The notes: generated by a model not told the origin, from the sequence alone. Counted from the first letter of the stretch, positions 20,990-32,885 are shown. The stretch: 64,000 nt of DNA from Macrocybe gigantea (GCA_011319805.1 SJRY01000103.1:53797-117796), one strand, 5' to 3'. Program-made: numbers and translations.

Positions 20990-23900
20990 ATGTTCTTCTT
21001 TCTTGTCATCCTCTTAACTCTCCTGGTGCTCGTCCTCGCCTACAATTTTTTGATTCCGATGCTGCTGCCATGCCTGCCAGGCCACGTCCAGGCGGTCTTT
21101 GACTTCTTTCAGGTCCGCCATCCAGCCGGTAAGGGTCCTCTTCTTCAGGAGCATCTTCATTTGTTGATCGCGTGAGTAGACCCAGACTTCATTAGCTGTG
21201 TGGTCGAAGAGGACCTTTGGTGACTGGGTTTGATAGAGACGGGTATGTACCACCTTCTTTGGTATGGGTCACGGTGGTAGCTGATATTGTCCTTTCTCCA
21301 GGGATGGCGCCTCAGGATTCTCGCAATAAAATTTTGTGACTGCATTCAGTGCATCTTCGCTGACGTTTTTGGTGGGCTCCCAAGTAGTGTCTTCCATAGG
21401 GTAGCCCTTCCAATGTACTCTATATTGCAATTTCTCTCTGTTCCATTGGGAATTTACAACAGCTTCTACTTCATATTGCTTCTCTCCTTCCATGATGATG
21501 GGAGGAGGTTATTTAAGGATTGTTACTGCTTTTTGTTGTGGAAACGCCGGTGCCGTGTATAGAGTGAGTTCAGATTCATTTCAGACAGGGTGAATCTTCT
21601 AGTGTTCTGGTAATTTGAGTTCATATGCTGAGTCTCCAATTCGCCATTTGACTTTGAATGGACCAAACCACTTGTCATTAAGCTTATCGGTCAGCTGGTC
21701 AGTTGTGATATTTGTTCCTTCCAGCCAGACCTGATCGCCTTCATGATATTCTCGGACGGGTTTCTGTTTCCGGTCATATGTCCATTTCATTGTCTCTGCA
21801 GCTTTTAAGAGGGAAGTCTCGGCCTTGGTTTGAATTTCCTTCATCATTTTGGTGAACTCCTCAGCAGTTTGTGACTTAGCGTTATGCTTCGGAGGTTCTT
21901 TTCCAGTATACGGATATCACTCGTGGTTTAAATAAAATGGGGAGTATCCAGTCACCAAGTCAATTTGGTTATTGTAGAAAAATTCAGCCATGGGTAGCCA
22001 ATCTGCTCAGTCTATTTGCCGATGATTTACAAAAAGCTTCAGATACTGTTCAAGTTCCTGATTGACTCATTCTGTTTGTCCATTAGGCTGTGGATGATAT
22101 GGCATCGAAGGAGCTCCTTTGATTCTCAGAAGTGCATAGAGGTCTGTCATAAATGCGGAGATGAATTGCCATCCTCTGTCACTAATAACTTTCTTGGAAA
22201 GCCTATAGTTCAGGAATATAGTGTCGTGTAGATTGCAAGTGACCCCTTTTGCCATGATTTCTATATTGACCGGTATGAATTTGGCTCCTTTCGTGAACTG
22301 ATCTACCGTTACTATTATGCCATTGAACCCTTGAGATTCAGGGAGGGGTCCAATCAGATCTATGGATATGATCTCCCATGGTTCCTTCAGTACCTCATTC
22401 AGGTGAAGCAGGACATGCTTCTGATTTCTGATGATTTTCATTCGTTGGTATTTGTCACATCCTTTGACATACACCTTGATGTCATTCATCATTTTGGGCC
22501 ACCAGAAGTTACACGTGATCAACTTGTGTATCTTTATTTGTCCTGGGTGTCCTGAGATTTGATCCAAGTGATGGATTTCAATAATCTGTTCCCTTATCTT
22601 TTGGCTTTTGGGAACATAGTACTGTTTTAGCCATGTAATGATTCAGTCGTTTTCCTCCCAGCCATGTTCACCTTCATCAAGATGTTTCCAGATCTCAGGT
22701 TCTCTTTGTTTCCAAGCCCATTTGATCTGGTCCAAAATGTCCTGAAATTCTGGCGTCGGTGTGATCTTCGCCATGAAAATCCAGTGAAAATTCTCTGGTT
22801 TTAGGAGTATGACATTTTCATTATTGTTCTCCCCCTTCTCATGGTCTAGTCATCTTGACAGACTGTCTGCCTTCATCATCGATTTCCTGGGTTTGTACTC
22901 CAGAATGAAGTCGTAGTCCTGAAGTTCCGAGATCCAATGAGCTTGCTTGTGATTCAGCTTCTGAGGCTTCCAGAAGTATTCGAGATTCTTATAGTCTGTC
23001 CAAATCTCGAATTTCTGTTTAGCACCACAAAGGTATTAGTGCTATTCTTCAAGTCTGGTCATGATCATGAGCATCTCTTTGTCATAGATCTCATAGTTCC
23101 GTTCCATTGGGTTCAATGACTTTGACATAAAAGCCATTGGTCTCTAGGTACCGTTGGATTGTTCCTGTGAAAGGATGCCTCTAATTGCATAATTCGAGGC
23201 ATCGACTTCCATTCAGAACTTTCTATCATCTTGGGGCATTATGATAATTGGTGCTGAACAGATCTGATTCTTTAATCCATCAAATGCATTGTCTTGGGCC
23301 TTTTCCCATGTCCAGTTGGCTTTTCTGGTCAGCTCTGTCAAAGGTTTTGTGATCTTTGCAAATCCCTCAATGAAGCATTAGTAGAAGTTGCAAAAGCCTA
23401 GGAATTGTTGGACATTCCTTTTACAGGTGGGTTTCAGCCATCCTTTGATGCCTTTGACTTTGACTGGATCCATCTTAATGCTGTTTTCTGAGATGATCAT
23501 TCTGAGATATTCCACTTCCAATTGATGAAATGAACACTTTTCAGATTTTAGATAAAGCTTATTGTCCTTCAGCTTTTCCAGCACATGCTGAATGAGTTGT
23601 CTGTGTTCATTCAGATCTTTGTTAAAAATAAGAATGTTGTCCATGTAGATAACTACATGTCCCTGATCGATTTCATCTTTAAAGATCATATTCATCATAG
23701 TTTGGAAGGTGGCCAGTGAATTTGTTAGTCCAAAGAACATGACCAGGGGTTCGAATATTCTCCGGTTTGTCTGAAATGCAGCTTTCCATTTGTCACCTTC
23801 TTTCATGCAGACATTATTATATCCCCATCGGATATCGAGTTTCATAAAGAACTTCGCCCCCTTTAGTTTGTCGATTAACTCCTGGATCAAGGGGAGCAGG

Positions 23901-24950
23901 TATTTGTTCTTTATCATCATGTCATTTAGTTTCTGATAGTCCTGTACAGGTCATAGGGATCTGTCCTTCTTTTTTATGAAGAAGAAAGGCGAGGCCATTG
24001 GCGATTTCGATGGCCTGATTCATCCGGTGTTCAGATTTTTATCTAGAAAGGTGTCCAACTGTTTCTGTTCATCCAGCGTCAAGGGGTAGACCTTGCAATC
24101 CTGGAGTTTAGCTCCTGGGATGAGTTCGATCACATGGTCCCAAGGTCGTCATGGTGGTAGTTCATCAAATGACTCCTTTCCGAACACTGAATCTTTGAAA
24201 CAGTGGTATTCTTCTGGTATGATTTCCTCGAAGGTTTTTGCCTTCATTGCCTTTGCCATCACTTCCGCCAGTTTGGAAGCCATCATTTGGAAAGCCCTCA
24301 GATGGAACTCTTGGTTCATGTCAATCATCAAGAGTTTTTCTCCATTTTCAAAATCTATCTCATTTGTCTCAATGGAGGTGTCATCATCTTTGGGATTTCC
24401 TATTTGGACAATCCACTGACACTCTTCGGGGCATCGATCAAATGTGATCTTCTCTGTCTTCCAATTGATCCAAGGGTTGTGATGTTTAACCCACTTGTAA
24501 CTGATGAAGATCTGGCCCTTTCCGAGTTCAGTAACTGAGAAGATCATTCACTCGACATGATCTTGGACCCAGACTCTCAGTTCGATGTATTCTCATATAT
24601 CGCCCGCCATGTTACAGGTTCCATCTGCATTGTGGACTGGAATAGGAATCAGATATCTCTTTGTATTGATTTCCTTTTCCTTAATGAACTTCCAGTCTAT
24701 GCAAGATCTGGTACATCCTGTATCAAGCAGTGTTTTCATGCTATACGTCTGTCCAGTATCCAAAGTCGTAATCATCAAAGGTACTTCCATTTGGTTTCCA
24801 TTGCCACCTCTGACAAATCGTGGCTTTTGTCTGAGGTCGAGCAGTGTGTAGAGAGCATCATGATCATTTATCTGATTGATCTCACAGAGTCTTTCCAGAG
24901 AGATGTCCTTCTGTCATGATTGATCTGTCCATGCCTTAAGGATTGAGTGC
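20990..24950 (-). pseudogene. Gypsy-2 pol: protease, RT, integrase, chromodomain
   Basis: Reading on the minus strand, the protease has LLDTGCTRSCID (24593-24790, Asp-Thr-Gly active site). The reverse transcriptase (about 23378-23990) has VIYMDNILIF. The second catalytic Asp of the YxDD box is now Asn, so the enzyme would be inactive. The integrase (about 22067-22567) has a zinc-binding HPGQIKIH...CDKYQ in which the last Cys is Tyr, followed by SIDLIGP, ISDRG and PNGQTE (the DD35E core). The integrase C-terminus is at 21599-21847. A chromodomain (YEVEAVV...YRVHWKGYP...TWEP) lies at 21269-21493. Many stops and frameshifts separate these blocks. Order and chromodomain fit the chromovirus branch of Ty3. 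Confidence 0.9.
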
Positions 24951-25149
24951 ACCTTTGACTCATCCTGCTGATAGATCTGCTGAGCTACCCAGGGTAGGGT
25001 ATATCCTTTTATGAGACCGAACTCTCATGCACCTTCTCATTCAAAGTATACTTTAAGATCAGGAATATCTCTTATATTAATACTTGATGATACATAGTCA
25101 GATGGCAAAATGGTGCTTCTTCCCAGCTCTATTAAAAACCCTGTTTCAG

Positions 25150-26541
25150 CTCTTCGATCTTAGCGGTGGCAGTAGTTTTGTCCTGCATCTCTACATTCCT
25201 TGTGACATATTTCGGCCGGGGTTTGTCGGGCAGTTATATCTGATATGACCCTTCTGTCCACACTGAAAGCAGCATCCTTCATGCCTCATCCGGTTGACAT
25301 CCATGGCATTAGAGTTTGGCTATCCTTGAGCATTACCGGTCACTAGTGCTGGAGTTTGCTCCTTAGGCGCCATGGTTCCCTGAGCCAGTTTCTAAGTCTG
25401 CTTGGGAGTGAATCGCTCCTTTGCACTGAATTCCTTTTGGGCCTGGTGATATTGCCAGTCCAGTTCCATTGCATGTTTGTACCACCAGTCGATGTTCTCC
25501 TTGTGGACACCTCCTAGTTCGATAATCCATTGTCCGAGCATCTGGTCGAGTTTGTGTTTAAAGATATCGATGAGAGTGATATCATTGTATTCTATTAAAG
25601 GAGCCCAGCTTCAGAATTCAATGATATAGTCCTCGACTGGTCATCGACGCTGTGACAGTTCTTTAATCCAAATGATGGCATCATTCCTAGTCTCCGTGGT
25701 CATGAAGAATTTGCGGGCTTCCACCTTGAAGTTCTCCCAGTCCTTGAATGGTGGAAGGTGTCCAAGGAGATCTGTTCTGAGTTCCGGAGTGTTAGCCATT
25801 ACCGGCGTAATGATGCGGCCATATTCCCAGTCATCGTAGGTGGAATGATTTCTGAATTCCTGCCTACGTCTGTTCAATTCTATTTTGAACTCTAGCCACT
25901 CTTGTAGCTTGGAGTCCACCCAGTTCTATGCACGTTCAGCCTTGCCTCCCATGATCCGTTGCAATGCATAGGTTATCATATCCTATTTGTTAGTGATTTC
26001 TTCTTTGTCGAAGTAGACTTCCATGCATCGAAGCCAACTTCTGATTAGGCTGGGATCCCTCTTATATAGATCCAGCGGTTCCAATTTCATTCTCTTGAGC
26101 TTCTTGCCCAAGTCCAGTTCTTCTTTGATCACATCGACCAAAGTCTGAGTCGCATTCTGAACCTGTTCGGCCTGCTATAGGTTGTTTCGAAGGGTGCCCC
26201 AGGCTAAGGCAAGAGGGTTTGTGGTGAAGAGGGTGGTAAGGATGATTGTGATGAAAGCGAAGAGGGCGGCGATGAGTTCCATGATGTGTGATGTGATAGG
26301 GGTTGGGTGTGTGATATGATTTGTTGAATAGTACCGTGTGGGCGGCATGCGACCATTGACTTCCACTTCGGTTGGATCCAGAGGAAAGGTGGTGGGTGCC
26401 TGTTAAACTGCAGATGGGTCGGCTCGAATCCTCATCGCAATGGGGATGCCCCAAACGGCAGTCAAGGAAGGTTTCATCATCAGAAGTCCCAGCAGTCTGG
26501 CAACTCCTTTCTCGTTTCGGGTCAACACACATTTCTGACAA
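25150..26541 (-). pseudogene. Gypsy-2 gag with CCHC zinc knuckle
   Basis: The capsid-like region has WLEFKIELNRRRQEF and a hydrophobic FFMTTETRNDAI segment (25641-25919). Downstream is one zinc knuckle, CFQCGQKGHIRYNC, at about 25225-25275. An N-terminal region extends to at least 26541. The frame is interrupted repeatedly. The gag start cannot be fixed; the first ~430 bp after the LTR show only short frames. Confidence 0.72.
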
Positions 26542-26963
26542 TGATCTTCAAGGGCATGTTTGAGAAAGCAGTCAAGGGGTGGGGACTATCCACATGTCCG
26601 AGTCCTCCTGTCTCTCTTGCTGAGGTATGTCCTGGGTCAACATACTACCCAGTCAAATGCATGGTGGGACTCTCCGAAGATTATCCCAGCACAGCCTTTT
26701 GATGTTCGATTCAGTCAGAGTCGGACTCAACATTATCCTTAGACCTCTCATACATCCAAGTACTATGAACAAAGACCTCTGATAGAGACTGGAATGGGGG
26801 TTGGCATGGGGTGAGGAGTAGTGGTGGAAGGTAAAAAGGTTAGTTTCAGTAGAAGAAGGAGGTATAACAATATAGCGGGTTCCTTTGGTCACACGGCACT
26901 TGAGGCTATCGGGCAACGAAGGAAGGGCGTGGAGAAAGAAAAGTAGTGAGGTGCGCAAGTGCT

Positions 26964-26974
26964 AGCTTCGAGCT
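26964..26974 (-). promoter_or_regulatory. Primer-binding site of Gypsy-2, self-priming type
   Basis: On the minus strand, two bases after the 5' LTR, lies AGCTCGAAGCT. It is complementary to AGCTTCGAGCT inside the LTR (27060-27070). That site is 32 nt downstream of TATAAATA (27095-27102), where transcription should start. The 11-mer is partly palindromic (AGCT at both ends), so part of the match is built in. Confidence 0.6.
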
Positions 26975-26976
26975 TT

Positions 26977-27391
26977 TGCTACGCAAAACTATATCTGCAT
27001 ACAAGTCACTCTAACTAACTTAAGAGAAGAGGCGGGGATTAAGAATGCTATTACTAGCCAGCTCGAAGCTGAGTTCTACTATGTACATTTTAGGTATTTA
27101 TATGTTACAACTACTGAGCATGGACCACAACTATGCTATCCTTGTGTTATGTGAAACCCTAAGCCCTTGTCTGCATGAGTAAGGATTTGACTGCACTCCG
27201 CACATTGCCTGCAGGTGCTGCATAATAACCCTTCACCCTGATCAACGCTGATGCGTCATTGTCATAGGGTTTTCTCGAGTCGTTACATTATGTCTTGTTT
27301 GTCGTGTCACAGTTTCTGTCATGTGTTCATCATGTGGTTCTTGAGTCATGTATCCATCATCAAGATAATGATTAGTCCTGAAATCATAACA
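26977..27391 (-). repeat. LTR-B, 5' LTR of Gypsy-2 (415 bp)
   Basis: It has the same ends as the 3' LTR (TGTTATGATTT to TGCGTAGCA on the minus strand) and a TATAAATA box. It is CpG-poor and clearly diverged from its partner. Confidence 0.87.
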
Positions 27392-27631
27392 AGCATGCAG
27401 CCTCTCGAGTCATCTCTCCCCCTAGTCATTCTGAATCATCCCTTTGGTCTTACTCATCCACATCTGTAGTACATAGCATTGTACAGTTCATGGTCCATGC
27501 TCACATACCATATGTATATAAGACCCTCTGAATGTACCAGTAGCACTAGGCTTAATATTTCTTTTGCCATCATTTCAAACTGCTCTCACACTTAGTCTGC
27601 CTGAGTCCTTTGAGATTTGTCTAGCCTAATA
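27392..27631 (+). repeat. Truncated LTR-A fragment
   Basis: Plus strand begins inside the LTR at AGCATGCAG, directly at the Gypsy-2 LTR end. It runs through a TATATAAG box and AGGCTTAATAT to GTCTAGCCTAATA. The 5' ~80 bp are missing and no internal sequence follows. Confidence 0.75.
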
Positions 27632-27921
27632 GGTAGGAGGCAGGCAGCAGCCAAATATTGGCCATTGCCAATGATAGCTATCACAGATGGAAGGAGATAG
27701 GTATGTGGCCACCAAGTCTGTCACAGATGGCATCCTAGAGTGGGAGATGGGCCTCTTGCAATGACAGCCATCAGAGGTGGCAGGAGGCAGGCAGATGGCC
27801 ATGACAGCTATTGCAGGTAGCAGGCAAAGGTGGGAGAGGAGTTTTTGGTGACAATGAAAGCCATCACTGATGGTGTGCTAAGGTGAGAGATGGATGTCTG
27901 ATGATGATAGCCATTGGCAGC
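27632..27921. repeat. Degenerate minisatellite, ~40-60-bp units
   Basis: Imperfect repeats of a G-rich unit resembling GACAGCCATCA-GGTGGCAGG with GGCAGGCAGATGGCC or GGTGGGAGA between them. At least five recognisable units lie between two LTR fragments. Confidence 0.5.
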
Positions 27922-28113
27922 TGTTAGACTAGACAAATCTTAAAAGGACTCAGGCAGACTAAGTGCAAGAGTGGTCGACATCTGGGAGTCCTTATATATA
28001 TTACAGTACTTGAGCATGGACCATAGGCTGTGCAATGCTGTAGACTGCAGATGAGTAAGACTAGAAGAAGATGACTTAGAATGACTAAAGAAGTGAAATG
28101 ACTTGATGGCTGC

Positions 28114-28433
28114 TATTACAGACACCGCCCAAAGGACTATTCATTTTCTTATCTTATCTTTCCCACATCCCTTATCCTCCCCATCACGCTGTGCAGTATG
28201 CAACCATCAAGTCATTCCACTTCCCTAGTCACTCTGAGTCATCTCCTTTCTTAGTCTTACTCATCCACAGTCTACAGCATTGCGCAGCCCATGGTCCGTG
28301 CTCGAGTACTGTAATGTATATAAGGACTCCCAGATGTACCAGTAGCGCTAGGCTTAATATTCCATTTGCCATCATCTTAAAACACTCTTGTACTTAGTCT
28401 GCCCGAGTCCTTTAAGATTCGTCTAGCCTAACA
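28114..28433 (+). repeat. Solo LTR-A nested inside the LTR of Gypsy-4
   Basis: A 320-bp LTR in opposite orientation (TATTACAGAC to GCCTAACA) with the 5-bp TSD GCTGC at 28109-28113 and 28434-28438. It holds TATATAA (28317-28323), with AGGCTTAATAT (28350-28360) 33 nt downstream. It is more intact than the LTR it entered. Confidence 0.88.
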
Positions 28434-28539
28434 GCTGCATACTGTGCAGCATGATAGAGAAGATAAGGGATATGGAAAATATAAGATAAGAAATTGAATG
28501 GTCCTTTGGGTGATGTCTATAACATCACCCTTTCTTTAG

Positions 28540-29704
28540 ATTCACATCCTCATGAAAGACCTTAGTCCAGCTGTCCCCACCCATTATTGCTCTCCCAGGT
28601 GGTTATAGCATGTGGGGCTTATGTATGAATGAGTTCTTCGTTAGAAGCACAGAAGTAATAGTGCATAGTGGCAAGGAGTTTAAGTCACTGGTTTTCTGTG
28701 CAAAGCATTTCTATTGCCTCACAAAGTGTGATACATTCTGCTGCAGTGGAGCTGGTCCATCAGGGGTTCATCTGGTCCAGAGGTGCATGCAGACAGTCAT
28801 AATATAGCACATGTATGTGCCAAGTGTGATGGCAAGAGGGTCTATGTAGTCACTGCCCTTGAGAATCTTTGCCAGATTCTCATGGTCATTCTAGTAGTTG
28901 GGAATAGGTGTGCAGCTATCATTACTACTGTCAATGCTGATGGGGGTGCGCTATCATTAGTGCTGTTAATGTTGATGGGGGCACTGGTGGTCATGATGTG
29001 CAATTTTTGGTCATCTTTCCTCTTGTCATAGTCTTTTTATTCTGGTTTGCAGTCTTCTTTAGGAAGCAGTCTAGAGCTTACTGCACATTTCCCAGTTCCT
29101 TCTCTTTGATCCATGTGTTTTTCTCATGTCTGTATCCTTTCTATTTGACCAGAAATAGTGTTCCCCTTCCTTGTTTCATCCTTTTTAGAATTTCTTCTAT
29201 CTCGTACTCTTCTTTATTATTTATAATTTCAAAAGGTGGCAGCAATGGTCACTCTTGTATCTTGAAATGGGGTCCTTTGTAGAGTGTGAGTAGTGTTTTA
29301 TTGAACATGGGGTGTATCAGCTGCCATGATGCTGGGAGTTCCAGGCAATATGCTGAGGCTCCTTTCTTTTTGATCATCTTGAATGGTCCATATTAGAGTG
29401 CCGATAACTTCTTCAATGGTCAATTGACTGTGATATTGGTGGCTTCAAGCCATACTCCATCCCCTTTCTTGTATTCATGGGCTGGTTTTCACCTCACATT
29501 GTAATTGTCTTTGGCCTATGTTTATGCATACTGCAGCATAGCATTTGCTTCTTTCTGTATTTGGCCCATTCTTTCAATGAAGTTCTTTGCTGCAGGGTTG
29601 TTTCCTTCTATTGTTTGTAGTTCTCCCTTTCAGGAGTGCATTCCATAGTTGAGATAGAATAGTGTTTCCTTTGTTCTCCGATGTGCTTTGTCATTATATT
29701 GGTA
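28540..29704 (-). pseudogene. Gypsy-4 pol C-terminus: integrase tail and chromodomain
   Basis: On the minus strand the block FYLNYG, NPAAKNFIERM, EYKKGDGVWLEATNI is the characteristic integrase C-terminal region of chromoviruses. It is followed by a chromodomain-like stretch YEIEEILKR...GTLFLVK.KGYRHEKNTW (about 29055-29230). Stops interrupt both. The last ~500 bp before the polypurine tract show no domain. Confidence 0.75.
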
Positions 29705-31132
29705 CTCGGACAAGCTCCAACACCTTTGTCTGCAACACCCATTTGTCAACAAGTGTAAACAATCCTTCTCATAGTCGTCTTCGTTCTACACCGGCATCAA
29801 CTGGGCCGATTGTATATCGAGTTGCAAACCCGAGTTCCAAATACTCTTGAGTACTTTTGTTTCTTATATTGTGAAAATCGGCTAAAAATCAACCGATCTA
29901 CTAGAGGTTTTTGATGAGCAACGATCCGCTCAACATCGTCAGCGGCGGCAGTCATGCACCGCTCAACCTGTACCCAGGATGGCCTACTGCTGGCCCATCC
30001 CACTCCCCTGCTCCTCCTCCCCCCTCGGGAATGCGAGCCTTCTCTTCCAAGATGGCGATGGTCTCATGGACACCAACGACACAAACCCCTCTAATGCAGG
30101 AGGGCCTACCGTTCCCTCTGCTCCCCCCTTTCCATCGATTCTGTCCACTGAGGCAGCATACAATGACAATGCCATCAGCATCACGATCTTCCCGAAGGGG
30201 ATCGGTTCCTTTACAGTGAAGCCAAGGCCGCAGCCGAATCTCTCGCCACCCTCAAGGCTTGGATCTTGAAGGTCAGCTCATCCTCCGTCTCTATTCCGGT
30301 GGGATATCAATACGCTATTGCTGAGGGCATTGCGACTTTGATCAGCAGTGCAGGTGATGTCAACATGTTCTCCATCTCTATGCTTGATGGACCCCAACAC
30401 CCCTTGGGTAGGCATTTGCAAGAAATTGTCAATGCCCACCTTCCGTCTCGTGGAAAGGCGACTCAGTTCGCTGACCCTCATACCTCTCCTTCTGGCACTG
30501 TACATCCAGAAGACTCCCACTCGAACATGGGCACTCGCCCCCCAAGACCGCCTCGGAACCTGAACCGCCCCCCTCTGCCGCAACTGCGGTCCCGCTCCCG
30601 AACTCTGGGTCATGGTCCACGCCCTCCTGTCAATAGGGCTACCCGCCCTACTGCTGGCAAGCGCTTGTATGTGCAAGCCTTGGCCCAACCAGCCAATACT
30701 CCCACCGAAGCTATCATAGCTTTGGCAAAGACATTCCCACACCTCTCTGCAGAAAAGATCATCTCCTTGCAAAAGGAAGCGACTGGGGAGTCTTCCGGAC
30801 CACCCAAGAAGAAGGCAAAGCAGGACCACTCCACCTCCTCATTTTTGTGTTTGATGACGAAGGTGGCATCACCCAAGGACCTCGGCATTCTGCATGAGGC
30901 TGCCCTCCAGTGTGCTCCAGCTGGTTCTACTGTCGAGCTTGCTATTCCTACAAGCATTTCCTATGTGAAACTGCTCGACGTACCATACTTCAATGCCGAC
31001 AGAAGTGTCATCACGGCCTGGCAAGCATACAAGATTCTCCGGGACTCTTCATTCTTGGACCTCATCACCCTCGTTAGAGTTCCTCATGTCATGCGCAACT
31101 CCAAGAATTCTGATACTGTGACTATTTGGTTC
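29705..31132 (+). mobile_element. LINE copy LN4, divergent subfamily, 5' part only
   Basis: It begins with a leader clearly related to the LN3 5' UTR but diverged (CCTTTGTCTGCAACACCC). It runs through ORF1 and is cut at 31132 by the 25-nt T run of LN5. It inserts into Gypsy-4 pol. With LN12 it forms an older subfamily (SYVKLLDVPYFNADRSVITA instead of SYLKLLDVPYFNADGSIITA). The exact 5' boundary is uncertain by about 10 bp. Confidence 0.85.
29914..31132 (+). pseudogene. LN4 ORF1 fragment
   Basis: It starts MSNDPLNIVSGG. Early frameshifts (about 30030-30270) are followed by a long open part through the conserved IAEGIATL and NRATRP blocks. After PPKKKAK about 45 codons are deleted, so KKKAK runs straight into QDHSTSSF. 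Zinc knuckles are missing because LN5 interrupts the copy. Confidence 0.82.
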
Positions 31133-31163
<31 letters not shown>

Positions 31164-32486
31164 ACAATTTATATAGCGGTGCACGATGGCAGTCCGCTTG
31201 TAAATACACACCGGTACCTACTATAAATATGATGAGTCTGATCCAAACCAGACTGAAGGAGAATACATAGAGGGCTGCACTGCCCTGCTCTCTCGTGCCC
31301 GTGCTCGAGCTACACGACTCAAGCTCGTGCGTACTCACTTGCTAGAGCCCCATCCCCCAGCCCCGAAGGGCCGGATGTGGTCAATTCCACATAAAAGGTC
31401 CAAAAGGACCTATAACGGATGCTGTCGCGAAGTTTGCAGTTCGCATAGTGCTCGATCAGCGCTTTGGTCGCTGGTCCTGTTGCTTTAAGATTGCCTAGGT
31501 TGCCCTGGGCGATCTCCGCTACAGAACAGCAGTCACCTGCCACCTGGATCCAGGGTAAAAGCTCCCGCTGCCTTGTTGGATGCGAGATACTTAATAAACC
31601 AGTAACGCACAAATGCATCGAACTGGCGTTCAGTTGGCCTGTGCCAGTTGCGGCACTGAGTCATGACATGGACAGAGTCTTTGGGCCCTTGTCCGCAAGA
31701 GCATAAGTCGCTCTCCACAAAATTAAACCGTGCCCGATACGCATTGATCAGGGCATGGCCGCATGCAAGTCGTGCACAGTGAGCATAAAGCCCATTGTCT
31801 GTCACCAGCTTCATGAAGCCCATTCTCTTCCGAGAGGGGCGTTCATAGGAATTTGGCTTTCCTGCTTCGTGAAAACGAAATGTGGAAGCACCAATGTATT
31901 TCTTGTTCCCAGAATTCTGGAACCAAGTGCTATGCATATCATCGTCAGCTTCCTTTCGAAGGCCATCAGTAGTATAGAGGGGACGAAGTCCCAGGGGAAC
32001 ATCCAGGCTCCGGGCAAACTCGTGAGCCTCGACTTGTATTGCCCACTTCCATTTGGAAGGGACGTGCCAGAATTCAATCCGGCGCTGCTCGGACTCAGAG
32101 AGCCAAGCTTCCAGTGATGCACAAAGTGCAATAGAGTGCGACTGCACAGAGTGGGGGTTGCAATCGATGATGCGATTAATTGCATTCATCGAATCCAGAA
32201 AGTACACGATGGAGTCAACTCCATCTTGTGCGATAGCCTTTTGGATTGCCATTCGCAATCCAATAAGCTCAGCATCGTCGCTGGTTGCTTTACCAACCGG
32301 TTGACGAATTTCAGAAACCAGTCTGCCCTCACGATACACACGTGAAGCAGCAACAGACTGCTTGAAGGGCACTTCTGCTTTCGTGGGAACAGAGCCGTCA
32401 CTACTCACATAAGAGCAATCATGCTAGACCGAACACTGAACAAGTGTCTGATCCAGTGATACACGATAAGCTTTCGCCGAGTCCTC
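31133..32486 (-). mobile_element. LINE copy LN5, 3' part only
   Basis: Antisense poly(A) 31133-31157, then the 3' UTR, then the RNase H and C-terminal portion of ORF2 (to about 32408, open for ~290 codons). It stops at GAGGACTCGG (sense) at 32486, directly at the T run of LN6. LN6 lies in the same orientation, so the layout fits an insertion of LN6 into LN5, with the rest of LN5 displaced. Confidence 0.88.
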
Positions 32487-32885
32487 TTTTTTTTTTTTTT
32501 TTTTTTTTTTAATTCAACAATTTATATAGCGGTGCACGATGGCAGTCCGCTTGTAAATACACACAGGTACCTACTATAGATACGACGAGTCCGATCCAAA
32601 CCAGACTGAAGGAAAATACATAGAGGGCTGCACTGCCCTGCTCTCTCGTGCTCGCGCTCGAACCATATGACTCGAGCTCACGCGTACTCACTCGCTCGAG
32701 CACTGTCCCCCAGCCCCGAGGGGCCGGTTGTGGTCAATTCCACGTAAAAGGTCCAAAAGGACCTATAACGGATGCTGTCGCAAAGTTTGCAGTTCGCATA
32801 ATGCTCGATCAGCGCTTCGGTCGCTGGTCCTACTGCCTAAAGATTGCCTAGGTTGCCCCGGGCGATCTCCGCTACAGAGCGGCAG

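Larger units (their letters stand above)
20539..27391 (-). mobile_element. Gypsy-2: complete but degenerate Ty3 chromovirus
   Basis: A 6.85-kb minus-strand element: 5' LTR 26977-27391, PBS, gag with zinc knuckle, protease, reverse transcriptase, integrase, chromodomain, polypurine tract and 3' LTR 20539-20955. The LTRs differ at many positions, so the insertion is old. No convincing TSD is seen: ACAAT on the left against AGCAT on the right. The left neighbour is an LTR-B relic and the right neighbour is LTR-A. Confidence 0.9.
27922..29704 (-). mobile_element. Gypsy-4: 3' end of an LTR-A-type chromovirus
   Basis: Minus strand, right to left: integrase C-terminus, chromodomain, polypurine tract TAAAGAAAGGGTGA (28525-28538), and a 3' LTR of type A (27922-28113 plus 28434-28524) split by a nested LTR. 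The upstream part of pol is replaced by LN4 at 29705. The outer LTR has lost about 45 bp around its transcript-start region. Confidence 0.8.

Noticed and set aside
26175..26742. Short frames with hydrophobic stretches near the Gypsy-2 gag start, resembling a small membrane protein.
   Set aside because: They overlap gag in other frames and have no support beyond length.
20534..27396. ACAAT/AGCAT as the TSD of Gypsy-2.
   Set aside because: Only three of five bases match, which is not better than chance.
27632..27921. CRISPR-like repeat array.
   Set aside because: Units are imperfect and variable in length with no constant repeat and unique spacers; the context is a eukaryotic transposon cluster.
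28610..29282. Plus-strand open frames suggesting small host genes near 28.6-29.3 kb.
   Set aside because: The minus strand reads as the integrase tail and chromodomain of Gypsy-4; the plus frames are coincidental.
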